DNA from: Planctomycetales bacterium | GTDB taxonomy: Bacteria; Planctomycetota; Planctomycetia; Pirellulales; Pirellulaceae | Length of the DNA: 64,000 nucleotides | Assembly (NCBI GenBank): GCA_020427005.1 | Contig: JAGQOY010000009.1 | Span: 1-64,000, forward strand | Direction: 5' to 3' | Part shown: positions 17,092 to 26,432 of the stretch, one piece after another | Position numbering within the stretch: the stretch's first letter is position 1 | How the letters are laid out: each line of letters begins with the position of its first letter | Notes under the pieces: generated by a model | The model's database searches: none | What the model was told of the DNA's origin: nothing | What the model saw: the letters and a program-made list of their open reading frames with translations, nothing else | Translations under genes and position numbers: made by a program

Positions 17092-18516
17092 ATGAGCGAG
17101 TTCAGAATTGAGCGCGATTCGATGGGAGACGTCCAAGTTCCGGCACAGGCCTATTACAGCGCCCAGACGCAGCGAGCTGTAGAGAATTTCCCCATTTCTG
17201 GTTGGCGCTTACCGCCAGCACTAATTCGGGCCATGGGTTTAGTGAAATATGCATGCGCAATCGCCAATCGAGATCTTGGGAAGTTGACCGGTTCGGGCAA
17301 GAACCCTCTTAGCGACGAGCAGGTCGACGCTTTGCTGGCTGCAGCGAAAGAAGTGGCCGATGGGGGCTTGGCAGATCAATTCCCAATCGACGTCTTTCAA
17401 ACCGGATCAGGTACTAGCAGCAATATGAATGTTAACGAAGTCATCGCCAATCGCGCTATTGAGATGATGGGTGGAGATCGTTTTGTCAAGGAGAAGTCGA
17501 TCCATCCCAATGATCACGTGAACATGGGGCAGAGCACCAACGATACTTTCCCAACTGCCATTCATGTCGCGGTTGCGGTTGAGATTCAGACACGGCTTTT
17601 GCCAGCGCTGCGCAGTTTTCAACAGGAATTGGCTAACAAGGCTCAGGCTTGGGATACGATTATCAAGATCGGTCGAACTCATTTGATGGACGCGACACCG
17701 CTCCGGCTGGGCCAAGAGTTTGGCGGATTCGCAAGGCAATTGGAACTCTCCGTCAAAAGGGCCGAAACAGCGATGCAGGCCGTTGTGGAACTTCCGGTGG
17801 GAGGCACGGCGGTTGGCAGTGGTATCAATACGCATCCAGAATTTGGTGGCCGTGTGGCTGCCGCCTTAGCGTCAAGCACTGGCATTCAATTTGTGGAAGC
17901 GCGAGATCACTTTGAAGCTAACTCACAACGCGATGGCTTGGTGGAATGTCACGCAGCACTAAAGACTGTGGCGGCTACGTTGTTTAGTGTTGCCAACAAC
18001 ATTCGTTGGTTGGGATCGGGGCCGCGTTGCGGCTTTTTTGAAGTGATCCTACCGGAACGCGCGCCCGGTAGTTCAATAATGCCCGGCAAGGTAAACCCGG
18101 TAATGTGCGAGTCCATGATGCAGTTGTCAGCGCGTGTCATGGGTAATGACCAAACTTTGACCATTTGTGGGGCCGCTGGTGGTAATTTTCAATTGAATAT
18201 CATGATGCCCGTTATGGGGCATACAACGCTTGAGAGTATTCACCTCATGTCCGATGGCGTCGAAGCCTTTATCGAGTTCTGTCTTTTGGGCTTGGAACCT
18301 AATCCTCAGACCTGCGAAGCAGCAGTTGAGCAAAGCCTTTCCATGGCAACAAGTCTCAATCCGTTGATCGGATACGAAAAGGCCGCCAAGCTCACCAAGG
18401 AAGCCTTTGCATCTGGCAAGACTATCCGTGAATTATGCCTTGAACAAAAGTTGTTGCCAGAAGAGACCCTGCGAGAGGCTCTGGATCCATTCCGGATGAC
18501 TGAACCTCACGCCTAA
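17092..18516 (+). CDS. fumC: Fumarate hydratase, class II
   Basis: Iron-independent fumarase of the TCA cycle that interconverts fumarate and malate. The 474-residue protein matches the family length and begins with RIERDSMGDVQVPAQAYYSA. The substrate-site motifs TGSGTSSNMNVNEV and NPNDHVN-like IHPNDHVNMGQS are intact, and the superfamily signature GSSIMPGKVNPVMCE is exact. GAGAG precedes the ATG at a suitable distance. It stands alone, with 215 bp before and 530 bp after. Aspartase is the main alternative, but the motif details favour fumarase. Confidence 0.95.
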   Translation: MSEFRIERDSMGDVQVPAQAYYSAQTQRAVENFPISGWRLPPALIRAMGLVKYACAIANRDLGKLTGSGKNPLSDEQVDALLAAAKEVADGGLADQFPIDVFQTGSGTSSNMNVNEVIANRAIEMMGGDRFVKEKSIHPNDHVNMGQSTNDTFPTAIHVAVAVEIQTRLLPALRSFQQELANKAQAWDTIIKIGRTHLMDATPLRLGQEFGGFARQLELSVKRAETAMQAVVELPVGGTAVGSGINTHPEFGGRVAAALASSTGIQFVEARDHFEANSQRDGLVECHAALKTVAATLFSVANNIRWLGSGPRCGFFEVILPERAPGSSIMPGKVNPVMCESMMQLSARVMGNDQTLTICGAAGGNFQLNIMMPVMGHTTLESIHLMSDGVEAFIEFCLLGLEPNPQTCEAAVEQSLSMATSLNPLIGYEKAAKLTKEAFASGKTIRELCLEQKLLPEETLREALDPFRMTEPHA

Positions 18517-19047
18517 TGTCGTACCGCTTTCATGCTTGTGTAGTTTTATTAAGAGCTTTACAGAGCCTTGCCTAAACTTTGTCCGCTGGAGGTTTGCGGA
18601 AAAGGGTTCGACCGGGTTGTAACGGTCTGGCAAGATTGCCGCAATTCTAAAGCCCATTTAATAAAACCTACTAATGTGCCCGATATTTCTTGTGCCATCG
18701 CTTTGGACGCAAGGAGGGCAAATCAACTCTTTCGGGCCTCCATACGTTTGAAGTCACTGATGGCTGACGTGATCCAAACTCTGCAGGAAATTTTTTTTGG
18801 TGCTCGGACTCGTGAAAGTCACTGGATTGGCGATTTACCCACTCCCTAACGCAGTAGCATCGAATTTGGATAATGCTAGCATCTGAAATCATTGATGGCT
18901 TACAAGAAACGTACAGATTTCATTTAACTTTTCGGTGACAAGGATTTTGACACCTTGCAGCTTCTAAGGATTGCGGCGCAGGGCTTGCTTAAGGTGGAGG
19001 CAGGATGATCAACACCGGTCAGCAACATTTCCAAGGATGGAATACAA
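18517..19047. other. Intergenic region between fumC and the AlgE-like porin
   Basis: About 530 nt with no gene I can support; frames on both strands here are short and mutually overlapping. There is no clear terminator for fumC. Near the right end, AAGGA at about 19034 serves as ribosome binding site for the porin. Confidence 0.5.
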
Positions 19048-20628
19048 ATGGCAAACTACTCATTGAATACCCGATTTGAACTGCGGGTGTTTCGACTCAT
19101 GTTAGGGACTGCCTGTGTGGCTGTTCTAGCACTAACGCAAACGGTTTCTGCCGCCAATCCAACTGAACAAGCTGTCGTCAGTGAGGTATCTTATGGCCAG
19201 CCTGTTGAGGCAAATTGCATTCAGCAGATAGGCTATCAGGAAGCGTGTCCTGAGTGCCAGGACGACACGCTAAAGAAAAAACGCGAGGCGCTTACTGCTG
19301 AAATGAAAGATGCGTACAAAGGCGTTTTCTATGCAAACAAATTCTCGTACCTGAATGATCCGCTGTACGATGGACCGCTGTTTATTGGAGATTCTTTCAA
19401 GGGAATGCTGGACGGCAAATTGGACATTGGGGGCGAATACCGTTCTCGTTACCATCACGAAAACAATCATCGCGGACTCGGCCTAACTGGAGTCGATGAC
19501 CAATTTTGGCTTACCCGTGGTCGCTTGTACGCGAACTATCGCATGACCGACGATATTCGGTTCTACACAGAATATCTGTATGCCGATTCTGCGGGCGAAA
19601 GCGTTACCCCGCGTCCCATTGAAGAGAATAGGGGCGAGATGCAGAACCTGTTTGTAGATGCTTTGCTTTTCGACACGGGTACTGCCAAGATGTTAGCTCG
19701 CGTAGGTCGACAAGAATTACTCTTAGGCAATCAACGTCTTGTATCGCCATTAGACTGGGGGAATACACGACGCACCTTCGATGGTTATCGAGCTACGTTG
19801 AGCACCAAGAATAACGACTTAGATTTGTTTTACACCAACCCAGTCAACCGAGTGGCGGCTACGAGCGGTGCAAATGCATGGGATAGCTCAAACAATAATC
19901 AGAGTTTTTATGGGGCATATCTTTCGAACAAGACTCTCGGTGAAACTGCGTTAGAAGCTTACTACCTAGGTTACGATCACAACGATCAAAATTTTTCATT
20001 CCATACCGTTGGCAGTCGCTTGGCTGGCAAGTGCGACGAGTTGCTTTACGAACTTGAGGGGGGGCTGCAGTTTGGAGACAATGTGGATGGTTCAAGTCAC
20101 AGTGCAGGCTTTGTGACAGGTGGATTGGGGCGCAAGTTAAATTTGAAGTTGGCAGGCGGCAAAACGTGGAACCCAACGGTTTGGGGTTGGTACGATTGGG
20201 CATCTGGTGGAAACTCAATACTAGCCGCTCCTGGTGACGACAGTTTTCATCATTACTTCCCTTTGGCACACAAATACAACGGCTTCATGGATCTGTTTGG
20301 TCGTAGGAACTTAAATGACGTGAACTTCCAGTTCATGACCCCATTAGGTAGCAAGGTCAACTTCCTACTGTGGTATCACTACTTCTTCTTAGATAAGGCT
20401 ACAACGCCATACAGTGTAGTGATGACTCCTTACAATTCAGGCACAGCTGCAGTCAGCAAGGATCTGGGGCACGAAATTGATCTTTTATGGACAGTCAATA
20501 TTGATGCTCGTCAGAATGTGCTGGTTGGATATTCGCATTTCCATGCAGGTGATTACTACGAGACACCCAATGTGCAATTCGATGGTAATGCGGATTTCTT
20601 TTATACACAGTACCAAGTGCGATTCTAG
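19048..20628 (+). CDS. AlgE-like outer-membrane porin (alginate export family)
   Basis: Probable outer-membrane beta-barrel of the alginate-export type, 526 residues. A signal peptide covers about residues 1-35 (ends TVSAAN). A Cys-containing stretch (CIQQIGYQEACPECQ) follows, then the barrel begins at about residue 130. Family-typical blocks include FWLTRGRLYANYRM, MLARVGRQELLLGNQRLVS, WGNTRRTFDGYRA and a terminal FFYTQYQVRF with the C-terminal Phe of outer-membrane proteins. In planctomycetes such proteins are common and need not export alginate; a general solute channel is equally possible. A hairpin follows 22 nt after the stop. Confidence 0.82.
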   Translation: MANYSLNTRFELRVFRLMLGTACVAVLALTQTVSAANPTEQAVVSEVSYGQPVEANCIQQIGYQEACPECQDDTLKKKREALTAEMKDAYKGVFYANKFSYLNDPLYDGPLFIGDSFKGMLDGKLDIGGEYRSRYHHENNHRGLGLTGVDDQFWLTRGRLYANYRMTDDIRFYTEYLYADSAGESVTPRPIEENRGEMQNLFVDALLFDTGTAKMLARVGRQELLLGNQRLVSPLDWGNTRRTFDGYRATLSTKNNDLDLFYTNPVNRVAATSGANAWDSSNNNQSFYGAYLSNKTLGETALEAYYLGYDHNDQNFSFHTVGSRLAGKCDELLYELEGGLQFGDNVDGSSHSAGFVTGGLGRKLNLKLAGGKTWNPTVWGWYDWASGGNSILAAPGDDSFHHYFPLAHKYNGFMDLFGRRNLNDVNFQFMTPLGSKVNFLLWYHYFFLDKATTPYSVVMTPYNSGTAAVSKDLGHEIDLLWTVNIDARQNVLVGYSHFHAGDYYETPNVQFDGNADFFYTQYQVRF

Positions 20629-20650
20629 TGTAATCGGATATAGGTTCCAA

Positions 20651-20690
20651 TCTTGATTCTGATCAACCATTAGGCTGATCAGAGTCAAGA
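20651..20690. terminator. Hairpin between convergent genes
   Basis: TCTTGATTCTGATCA (20651-20665) pairs with TGATCAGAGTCAAGA (20676-20690), 15 bp with one T-G wobble and a 10-nt loop. A runs rather than T runs follow on the plus strand, so it lacks the usual tail of an intrinsic terminator. It sits between the AlgE-like gene and the end of the convergent esterase gene and may still end transcripts or protect their 3' ends. Confidence 0.55.
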
Positions 20691-20843
20691 AAAAGAACTA
20701 TTTCCATGGGCACTTCTACTTCATTGCAACCCAAATTGTGGATCGACGGGAGCAACGTGCATAAGTTAATGCCCCCGATGCTCGCACGCGAATGTGCCTG
20801 AATGCTAGGTGCAGGTCTCTTCCGAATAGAGAGCATCACGCGA

Positions 20844-23447
20844 CTATTTTGTGGGAGTCAATTTGCGTCGATAAATTCTAGTCCCGTGGGTGATGTACAG
20901 ATATTCGTGATTGGGTCCTGCCAGCGTACAGCTTGTAAGAGGCTGGTCGGCGTGGATTTTTGGCAACACTCCGCACGGTCTGCCCGTAGGATCGAAGATC
21001 TGAACTCCCACGTCACTTGTCACATAATAGCGCCCCGCCTCGTCCACTGCCATGCCATCCCCCCTTGAGGCTGTTTGATATGGTGGAGCTTCGTTGAAGG
21101 CAAATGTGCCTGAATAATCGATGGCCAAACGCATCGGCATAGAAGGCATTTTGGCATCCAAGCTTCCATTAGATGTCACACGAAATGTCCAAGTGCTCGG
21201 CCCGCCAGAATCAGATACGGCTAACGTTCCACCATCGTTGGAAAGTGCAATCCCATTGGGTCGAGCAATGCCTTCGTCAACTACTTGCAAGTGCCCCGAA
21301 TCGATGTCAATTCTTCTTATTTGATGAGCCCGAGTTTCGGTAATGTAGATAAATCCATCCTTGGTAATAGCCATGTCGTTGGGAGTCACATCGCCAGCGA
21401 TAACTTGAACCATACCCGTGTCCATCGCAATCGAAATAATGCGATTTTTCGCCCCCTGGCAGCCGTAAAGCACATTGCTGGGTCCAAACTCAAGCCCACT
21501 ACAGGCTTCGTCAGCGATTTTTATCGGTTCGCCTCCAGAAGCTTTGACGCGAAACACAGCTGGAGCGCGCATATCCGAAAAATAGAAGTTGCCGTCGCTG
21601 TCAGAGCACGGTGCATCAGCAAAACCAAGGTCGGTGGCAACCAGCTCCCAGCCTTCATTCGGTACAAGCAATTTGAGAAGTGTTAAGTCGCCACCTAGAT
21701 CATCGCTTGTATCATAAGTCGCATGATGTTGCTCATCTCTCCACAACCATTTCATTGCCTCTGGAAATTTGCTGCTACCGAAGTCGGCGTTGTGTGCGTA
21801 GCCTTCGGCCCAGTCAAAACGATGATCGTAGCCCATGTAACTAAAGGCTGAGGACATTTGCTGATTGGCCAATGGCCAACTTCCGAACGCGTTGTCAACA
21901 TCACCGCTTGTGTCGGACATGTAGATCCGAATGGGTTTGGGTTCTGTTTTTCGAACCAACGAAGGATAGAGATTTCCTCCACGCAAATTGGTGAAACTTC
22001 CAACGTTGGAATAGACCTTTTGAAATTGATCCGTACGTTCCCAAGCAGCGGTAAATGCACAAATGGCACCCGAGCTAGATCCACCAATAGCTCGGAGGTT
22101 TGGATCCTTAGAAATGTTGTAACGTTTTTCTACTTCAGGCAGTATTTCTTCTAATAAGAATCTTACATATCGATTTCCTAGACTGTCATATTCAAAACCT
22201 CTGTTTGAGGCTCGATTCGACTCTCGCTCTCGCGTGTTGTCATGTCCAGGATCAATAAACACGGCGATCGTGGGCGGCATGTCTCCACGCGCGATGAGAT
22301 TGTCAAACACGATGGGGATCCTCCAGCGACCATTCAAGTCTCGCATACGTTCGCCGTCTTGGAAAACCATGAGTGCTGTCGGATGCTGCGGATCATATTG
22401 GGCAGGGACATAAATAGCCCAGCGTCTGGTCGTACCCTCAAAGATAGTGGATTGCCATGGCGGCATCGATTCAATAGTTCCTCGCGGAACGCTTTCATTG
22501 ACCAAGGCATCGGGATGCGGCTGCCACTGGGGTTTGGTAGAGGGGTCGGGAATTACCGTTGATTCTGCAGAATTGTCCCACAACCATCGCAATGCGCTTG
22601 GTAGCTGTTCACCGCCCCACCTTCCACTGTGGCCGCCGTCGGTCATCGTCAATCGATAGCGATATCCAGCAAACTGGAGGGCAGCGGCCATATCTCGGTT
22701 CGCCAGTGGCCAGTTACCATGCAGGTTATTTAAATCCTGATGTCCCTCTTGCAAGTACACTCGGATGGCCTTGGGATTTTCTCTGGTCTTCCGAATCAGA
22801 CCAGGGTAGGCCCAGCCGCCGCGAATGTTCGTGTAACTGCCAATGTGACTGAGTACTTTGCCAAATTGATCTGGCCGCTCCCACGCAACCGTAAAAGCAC
22901 AGATTCCTCCTGATGAGATGCCTGCCACCGCGCGATGCTGCGGATCTATTGATACATTTAGTCCATGGAGCGCCGTCGGAAGAAACTCGTCAATCAAGAA
23001 GCGAGCATATCGATCACCCAGCGAGTCGTATTCGAAGGAGCGATTGCTGCGCACGCTCGCGCCAGCAGTGGTTGGTTTTATTGTGCCTGGATTCACAAAA
23101 ACTGCGACTGTGGGCCCCAATGCCCCTTGGTAAATTAGATTGTCCAATACCACAGGAACTCGGAAGGTACCTTCCGGATTCATATAGTTACGACCATCCA
23201 TAAAGACCATCAAGTTTGCTGGCGTATCCGCAGCATACTGGGCTGGAACGTATACCCAATATTCGCGGGTCGTGCCTGGAAAAATCTGACTATCTGAAAA
23301 TTCGCCATGCGTTATCTGGCCTTTAGGTACGTGGGATTGAATCTCACGATCCTGTTGTTGTTCTGTTTGCGCGCTGGCTTTGAGCAATATGAATAGCACC
23401 AGAGCCAACGTAAGGAAATGAAGTGTTGCGGAGGGCCGTTGTGCCAT
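20844..23447 (-). CDS. Secreted esterase-esterase-SMP-30 fusion protein
   Basis: An 867-residue secreted protein with three catalytic-looking domains. Residues 1-27 are a signal peptide. Domain 1 (about 40-295) and domain 2 (about 320-575) are tandem copies of an alpha/beta-hydrolase of the enterochelin-esterase/IroE type, sharing blocks such as YVPAQY, FEYDSLG and RYxRFLxxExLP. Each keeps a full triad: Ser178 (GISSG), Asp238, His273, and Ser458 (GSSSG), Asp516, His552. The last part (about 595-867) is an SMP-30/gluconolactonase-like beta-propeller (TPNDMAITKDGFIYITET, RPNGIALSNDGG). A related single-domain esterase is encoded at 41748-42716. Substrates may be acylated or lactone-bearing sugars; this is inference. 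Confidence 0.85.
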   Translation of the reverse strand: MAQRPSATLHFLTLALVLFILLKASAQTEQQQDREIQSHVPKGQITHGEFSDSQIFPGTTREYWVYVPAQYAADTPANLMVFMDGRNYMNPEGTFRVPVVLDNLIYQGALGPTVAVFVNPGTIKPTTAGASVRSNRSFEYDSLGDRYARFLIDEFLPTALHGLNVSIDPQHRAVAGISSGGICAFTVAWERPDQFGKVLSHIGSYTNIRGGWAYPGLIRKTRENPKAIRVYLQEGHQDLNNLHGNWPLANRDMAAALQFAGYRYRLTMTDGGHSGRWGGEQLPSALRWLWDNSAESTVIPDPSTKPQWQPHPDALVNESVPRGTIESMPPWQSTIFEGTTRRWAIYVPAQYDPQHPTALMVFQDGERMRDLNGRWRIPIVFDNLIARGDMPPTIAVFIDPGHDNTRERESNRASNRGFEYDSLGNRYVRFLLEEILPEVEKRYNISKDPNLRAIGGSSSGAICAFTAAWERTDQFQKVYSNVGSFTNLRGGNLYPSLVRKTEPKPIRIYMSDTSGDVDNAFGSWPLANQQMSSAFSYMGYDHRFDWAEGYAHNADFGSSKFPEAMKWLWRDEQHHATYDTSDDLGGDLTLLKLLVPNEGWELVATDLGFADAPCSDSDGNFYFSDMRAPAVFRVKASGGEPIKIADEACSGLEFGPSNVLYGCQGAKNRIISIAMDTGMVQVIAGDVTPNDMAITKDGFIYITETRAHQIRRIDIDSGHLQVVDEGIARPNGIALSNDGGTLAVSDSGGPSTWTFRVTSNGSLDAKMPSMPMRLAIDYSGTFAFNEAPPYQTASRGDGMAVDEAGRYYVTSDVGVQIFDPTGRPCGVLPKIHADQPLTSCTLAGPNHEYLYITHGTRIYRRKLTPTK

Positions 23448-23652
23448 GTTGGATTGCTTGATTTTGGGAAAACGGGAACAGAGGATCTCGCGTCAACGTC
23501 ATGGGAAGGTTGCTGAAGCATTGACAACAACGAGGCTATCTTGGACGTTACGCCTGGGCAGGACGATCTAATTTTGGCATTCAGACTGCCCAACTGCAAC
23601 AGCCTGCTGCCTCGTTGTAACAATCAGTGGATCTACTTCAACAGTGCGAAAA

Positions 23653-23838
23653 ATGCAGTATTCCGTTCTCGTCGCGGCAAAATCCAGCTTTTCGGGGAAT
23701 CTGTTTGCCAATACAAAATCGACCCTACATCTTGAAGTTCCTGATATCACCATGCAAACTGAAAGCTATTCGACGGGACAGATTGATACTTCGGGTTGCA
23801 TGTATAACTTCGAATCGCAGTTTGAGGAAAAAGAATGA
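23653..23838 (+). CDS. Possible small protein overlapping the next gene
   Basis: A 61-residue frame whose stop codon overlaps the ATG of the next small gene (ATGA at 23835-23838). That arrangement suggests translational coupling. It starts at ATG 23653 (a GTG at 23644 is in frame) without a visible ribosome binding site, which weakens the call. No family is recognised; the C-terminus is acidic (NFESQFEEKE). It lies in the region upstream of the three-domain esterase gene, on the opposite strand. Confidence 0.3.
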   Translation: MQYSVLVAAKSSFSGNLFANTKSTLHLEVPDITMQTESYSTGQIDTSGCMYNFESQFEEKE

Positions 23839-24107
23839 GCAAGATTGCATGGTCATCCTATAGCAAGGATGAGCTCGTAGAAATCTTGGAAACGTTCGAG
23901 CAACTAGACTGGCACGTCCAGCGGTTGGACGGTAACACCAGAACGGCCAAATGTTGTACTTGCGACATTTCTGAAGTTGATTTACCGGTAAACGTCCGAA
24001 CAATCTGCCAGCGAGCTGCGCGTCGCCGCAATCACATTGGCTTACTATTCACTGGTCAAGTAGGAAGGTTATGGAGTCGTCAGATCAAACCTTCCAAACG
24101 AGCGTGA
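23835..24107 (+). CDS. Small hypothetical protein with Cys cluster
   Basis: A 90-residue protein supported by a good ribosome binding site (GAGGAAAAAGA directly before the ATG). The N-terminal half reads like a real helix-strand unit (YSKDELVEILETFEQLDWHV) followed by CCTCD, and the C-terminal half is basic. I do not recognise the family. The preceding 61-residue frame overlaps its start by four bases, and the gene is convergent with the OPT transporter gene, 31 bp apart. A two-gene small-protein unit is possible, but there is no evidence of function. Confidence 0.45.
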   Translation: MSKIAWSSYSKDELVEILETFEQLDWHVQRLDGNTRTAKCCTCDISEVDLPVNVRTICQRAARRRNHIGLLFTGQVGRLWSRQIKPSKRA

Positions 24108-24138
24108 ACTGCCGAGCTGCCGAGTCCGTCTCGTTACA

Positions 24139-26100
24139 TTACAAATCTGTCGCAATCGGTTTTGGTCGGCACATAGCGTAGAATGCAATGACCGCGAAAA
24201 TTCCGGCCAGTCCGGAAAGAATCGATCTTAGTTGGCTAGAGACTCCGAGTTCCAAAGTAATGCCCTGGACAGCAAGTAGAGCAATACCGACTGCTGTTAA
24301 CGCTTCGCCCGCGATTACACCCGAGGAAAAAAGGATGCCGCGATGCAATACGCGGTCATGTTCTGACTCGGGGAAACGGCGAGAGTAGAAATGAGCGATT
24401 AGTCCGCCAATGAGAATAGGTGGCGCAATACCAAACGGCAGGTACATGCCAACCGCGATGGGCATAAGATACGCTCGGAATTTGCTACCAGTACTCTTGA
24501 GAAATGCGTCTAGGGTCAATATTGCCAGGCCGACCAAAGCACCGATGCCGATCAAATTCCATGGCAATTCTCCTTTGCCAGCGAAACCCTCAGCTAGGCT
24601 GGCAAATAATCCAGCTTGCGGAGCGGGTAGTTCGTTGCCTCCAATGCCTCCGTCTGCAGTCTCGTGTAAAAGCGTCAGAACGGGTGCCATTACTAACGAT
24701 GCCACTGCCACCCCAAGGATTTGCATGATCTGTTGCCGGTAAGGAGACGCGCCAACCATGGACCCCGTCTTTAGATCATTACAGACATCGCCACTTGTGC
24801 AGGCGACACAGCACACGATGGCTGCTGTACCTAGAGTTGCAACCATCGCGGACATGCCTTCATAACCGGTTAACATCAATAGGCCGCCCGATGCCAAAAC
24901 GGCTGTGATTGTCATGCCGGAAACTGGACTATTTGAATTTCCAACCAAGCCTACTATGTAGCTAGCGACCGCTGTGAAGAAGAAACTCAGTGCGACCATT
25001 ACGGCAGTAGTCAATAACGTGATTGACCAATCAGATGTAAACTTATAATTTACAAATGCCAACAATCCCACACAAAGAACGCAAAGAAGAAGAATTACCG
25101 AGGCGGGGATATCTCGGCCATCGCTGTCGTCAACACGATTCTTCTTAGCACTTCCGCTGAGTTCGGAAATAGCAGCCAGTAGACCGTGTCGAACGGAAAA
25201 CAGCGATGCCGCACCGCCAACTACCATGGCCCCTACTCCTATAAACCGGACCTTGTTCTTCCATATACCATAGGCAGTGTCTACAAGTTCCTCGGTTGGG
25301 ACCCCAGCTCCACCTCCAAAAATCGGGAGTGCAATCAGCCATGCCATGGCGCCGCCAAGGAATATGAGAACGGCCACATTCAGTCGTACAATGAATCCGA
25401 CGGCCACAAGCATTGGTGATAGATCGCTTCCAAGGAAAAAGATGCTACTTCCTAATGCCCTCGCACCTTCTAGTGCGCCGCTAATAAGCCCGAGGAACTT
25501 GCCCATCAGGGTAAACGATGCACCTAGGACCCCACCCAGAACCAGACTTTTGCCTTCACTGCTGTCGCTACTCTCAGTGGAACCTGCTCTCAGGACAGCG
25601 GCACAGGCAACTCCTTCAGGATACGTTAGCTCTTTGTTGTTGAGTACGAAGACGCGGCGCATAGGAATCATAAACAGAATTCCCAGCAGACCTCCTGTGA
25701 AAGCGATCAGTGTAACAGTAGCAAAATGGAACTCAGTCCAATATCCAATCGTGATTAGGGCGGGCATTGTAAAGATGATTCCTGCTGCCAAAGACTCCCC
25801 GGCAGAAGCACAGGTCTGTACTTGGTTAGCTTCCAAAATGCTCGATCGCTTGAAGAGCCGAAATACGAGCATGGCCATCACTGCTGCGGGAATGGAAGCA
25901 GAAACCGTCATGCCGGCCTTTAGGCCTACATAAACGTTGGCAGCCCCCATGACAACTGACAAGATTAACCCCAATATAACCACGCGTAGGGTTATTTCTG
26001 GCATGGGCAAACGACGCTCACTGCTCATACCAATCCCAGAGTTTTCATCAATTCCAAATCCCACATTTGCCTTGATAGGACCGTATGGTGACTCGTTCAT
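24139..26100 (-). CDS. OPT family oligopeptide transporter
   Basis: Inner-membrane transporter of the oligopeptide transporter (OPT) superfamily, which takes up small peptides or metal-chelate compounds. The 653-residue protein has about 14-16 hydrophobic helices. Family-like blocks include ANVYVGLKAGMTVSASIPAAV near residue 55, NNKELTYPEGVACA near 155, and CCVACTSGDVCNDLKTGSMVGA with PYRQQIMQILGV in the second half. An N-terminal cytoplasmic tail of about 35 residues precedes TM1. It is flanked by unrelated genes. Substrate cannot be read from sequence. Confidence 0.9.
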   Translation of the reverse strand: MNESPYGPIKANVGFGIDENSGIGMSSERRLPMPEITLRVVILGLILSVVMGAANVYVGLKAGMTVSASIPAAVMAMLVFRLFKRSSILEANQVQTCASAGESLAAGIIFTMPALITIGYWTEFHFATVTLIAFTGGLLGILFMIPMRRVFVLNNKELTYPEGVACAAVLRAGSTESSDSSEGKSLVLGGVLGASFTLMGKFLGLISGALEGARALGSSIFFLGSDLSPMLVAVGFIVRLNVAVLIFLGGAMAWLIALPIFGGGAGVPTEELVDTAYGIWKNKVRFIGVGAMVVGGAASLFSVRHGLLAAISELSGSAKKNRVDDSDGRDIPASVILLLCVLCVGLLAFVNYKFTSDWSITLLTTAVMVALSFFFTAVASYIVGLVGNSNSPVSGMTITAVLASGGLLMLTGYEGMSAMVATLGTAAIVCCVACTSGDVCNDLKTGSMVGASPYRQQIMQILGVAVASLVMAPVLTLLHETADGGIGGNELPAPQAGLFASLAEGFAGKGELPWNLIGIGALVGLAILTLDAFLKSTGSKFRAYLMPIAVGMYLPFGIAPPILIGGLIAHFYSRRFPESEHDRVLHRGILFSSGVIAGEALTAVGIALLAVQGITLELGVSSQLRSILSGLAGIFAVIAFYAMCRPKPIATDL

Positions 26101-26375
26101 AGTTGCATAACCTGCGGGAAACTAGTGTAAGTGGAAAAGTTTCAATGTTCCCAAGTTACTCAATGTGGAATTCACCTGCCAGATACCTCCCGTAAGTCAG
26201 GTTAACTTGCAGTACGCTGGATCTACGTCAAACATACTTGGAAACTTGTGAACAAGATCACGCCAAGGGGAAAAATCGATGCGATGTCGGCCACCTAGGG
26301 AACCAGAGACGACAAGCCGTGCTATAGCTGTGATTAAAACTCTCAGGGCTGGGAAAACAAGCAAAACGGCTTATC
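26101..26375. other. Divergent intergenic region, OPT transporter and carA
   Basis: Holds the promoters for the minus-strand OPT gene and plus-strand carA. No clear promoter elements were recognised. The carA-proximal end carries the stem-loop listed separately. Confidence 0.45.
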
Positions 26376-26409
26376 AAATTTGGCCATCAAGTTATACTGG
26401 CCCAAATTT
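26376..26409 (+). promoter_or_regulatory. Stem-loop immediately upstream of carA
   Basis: AAATTTGGCCA (26376-26386) pairs with TGGCCCAAATTT (26398-26409), an 11-bp stem with one bulged base and an 11-nt loop. It ends 23 nt before the carA ATG and is followed by ATTTT. It could be a leader attenuator, an operator, or a structure affecting translation. The motif ACTGGCC occurs at the right arm (26397-26402) and again just before the start codon. Confidence 0.5.
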
Positions 26410-26432
26410 ATTTTGACTGGCCTGAGCAGCTG

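Noticed and set aside
18568..18849. 93-residue frame after fumC
   Set aside because: TTG start with no binding site and no recognisable content; it overlaps a similar minus-strand frame.
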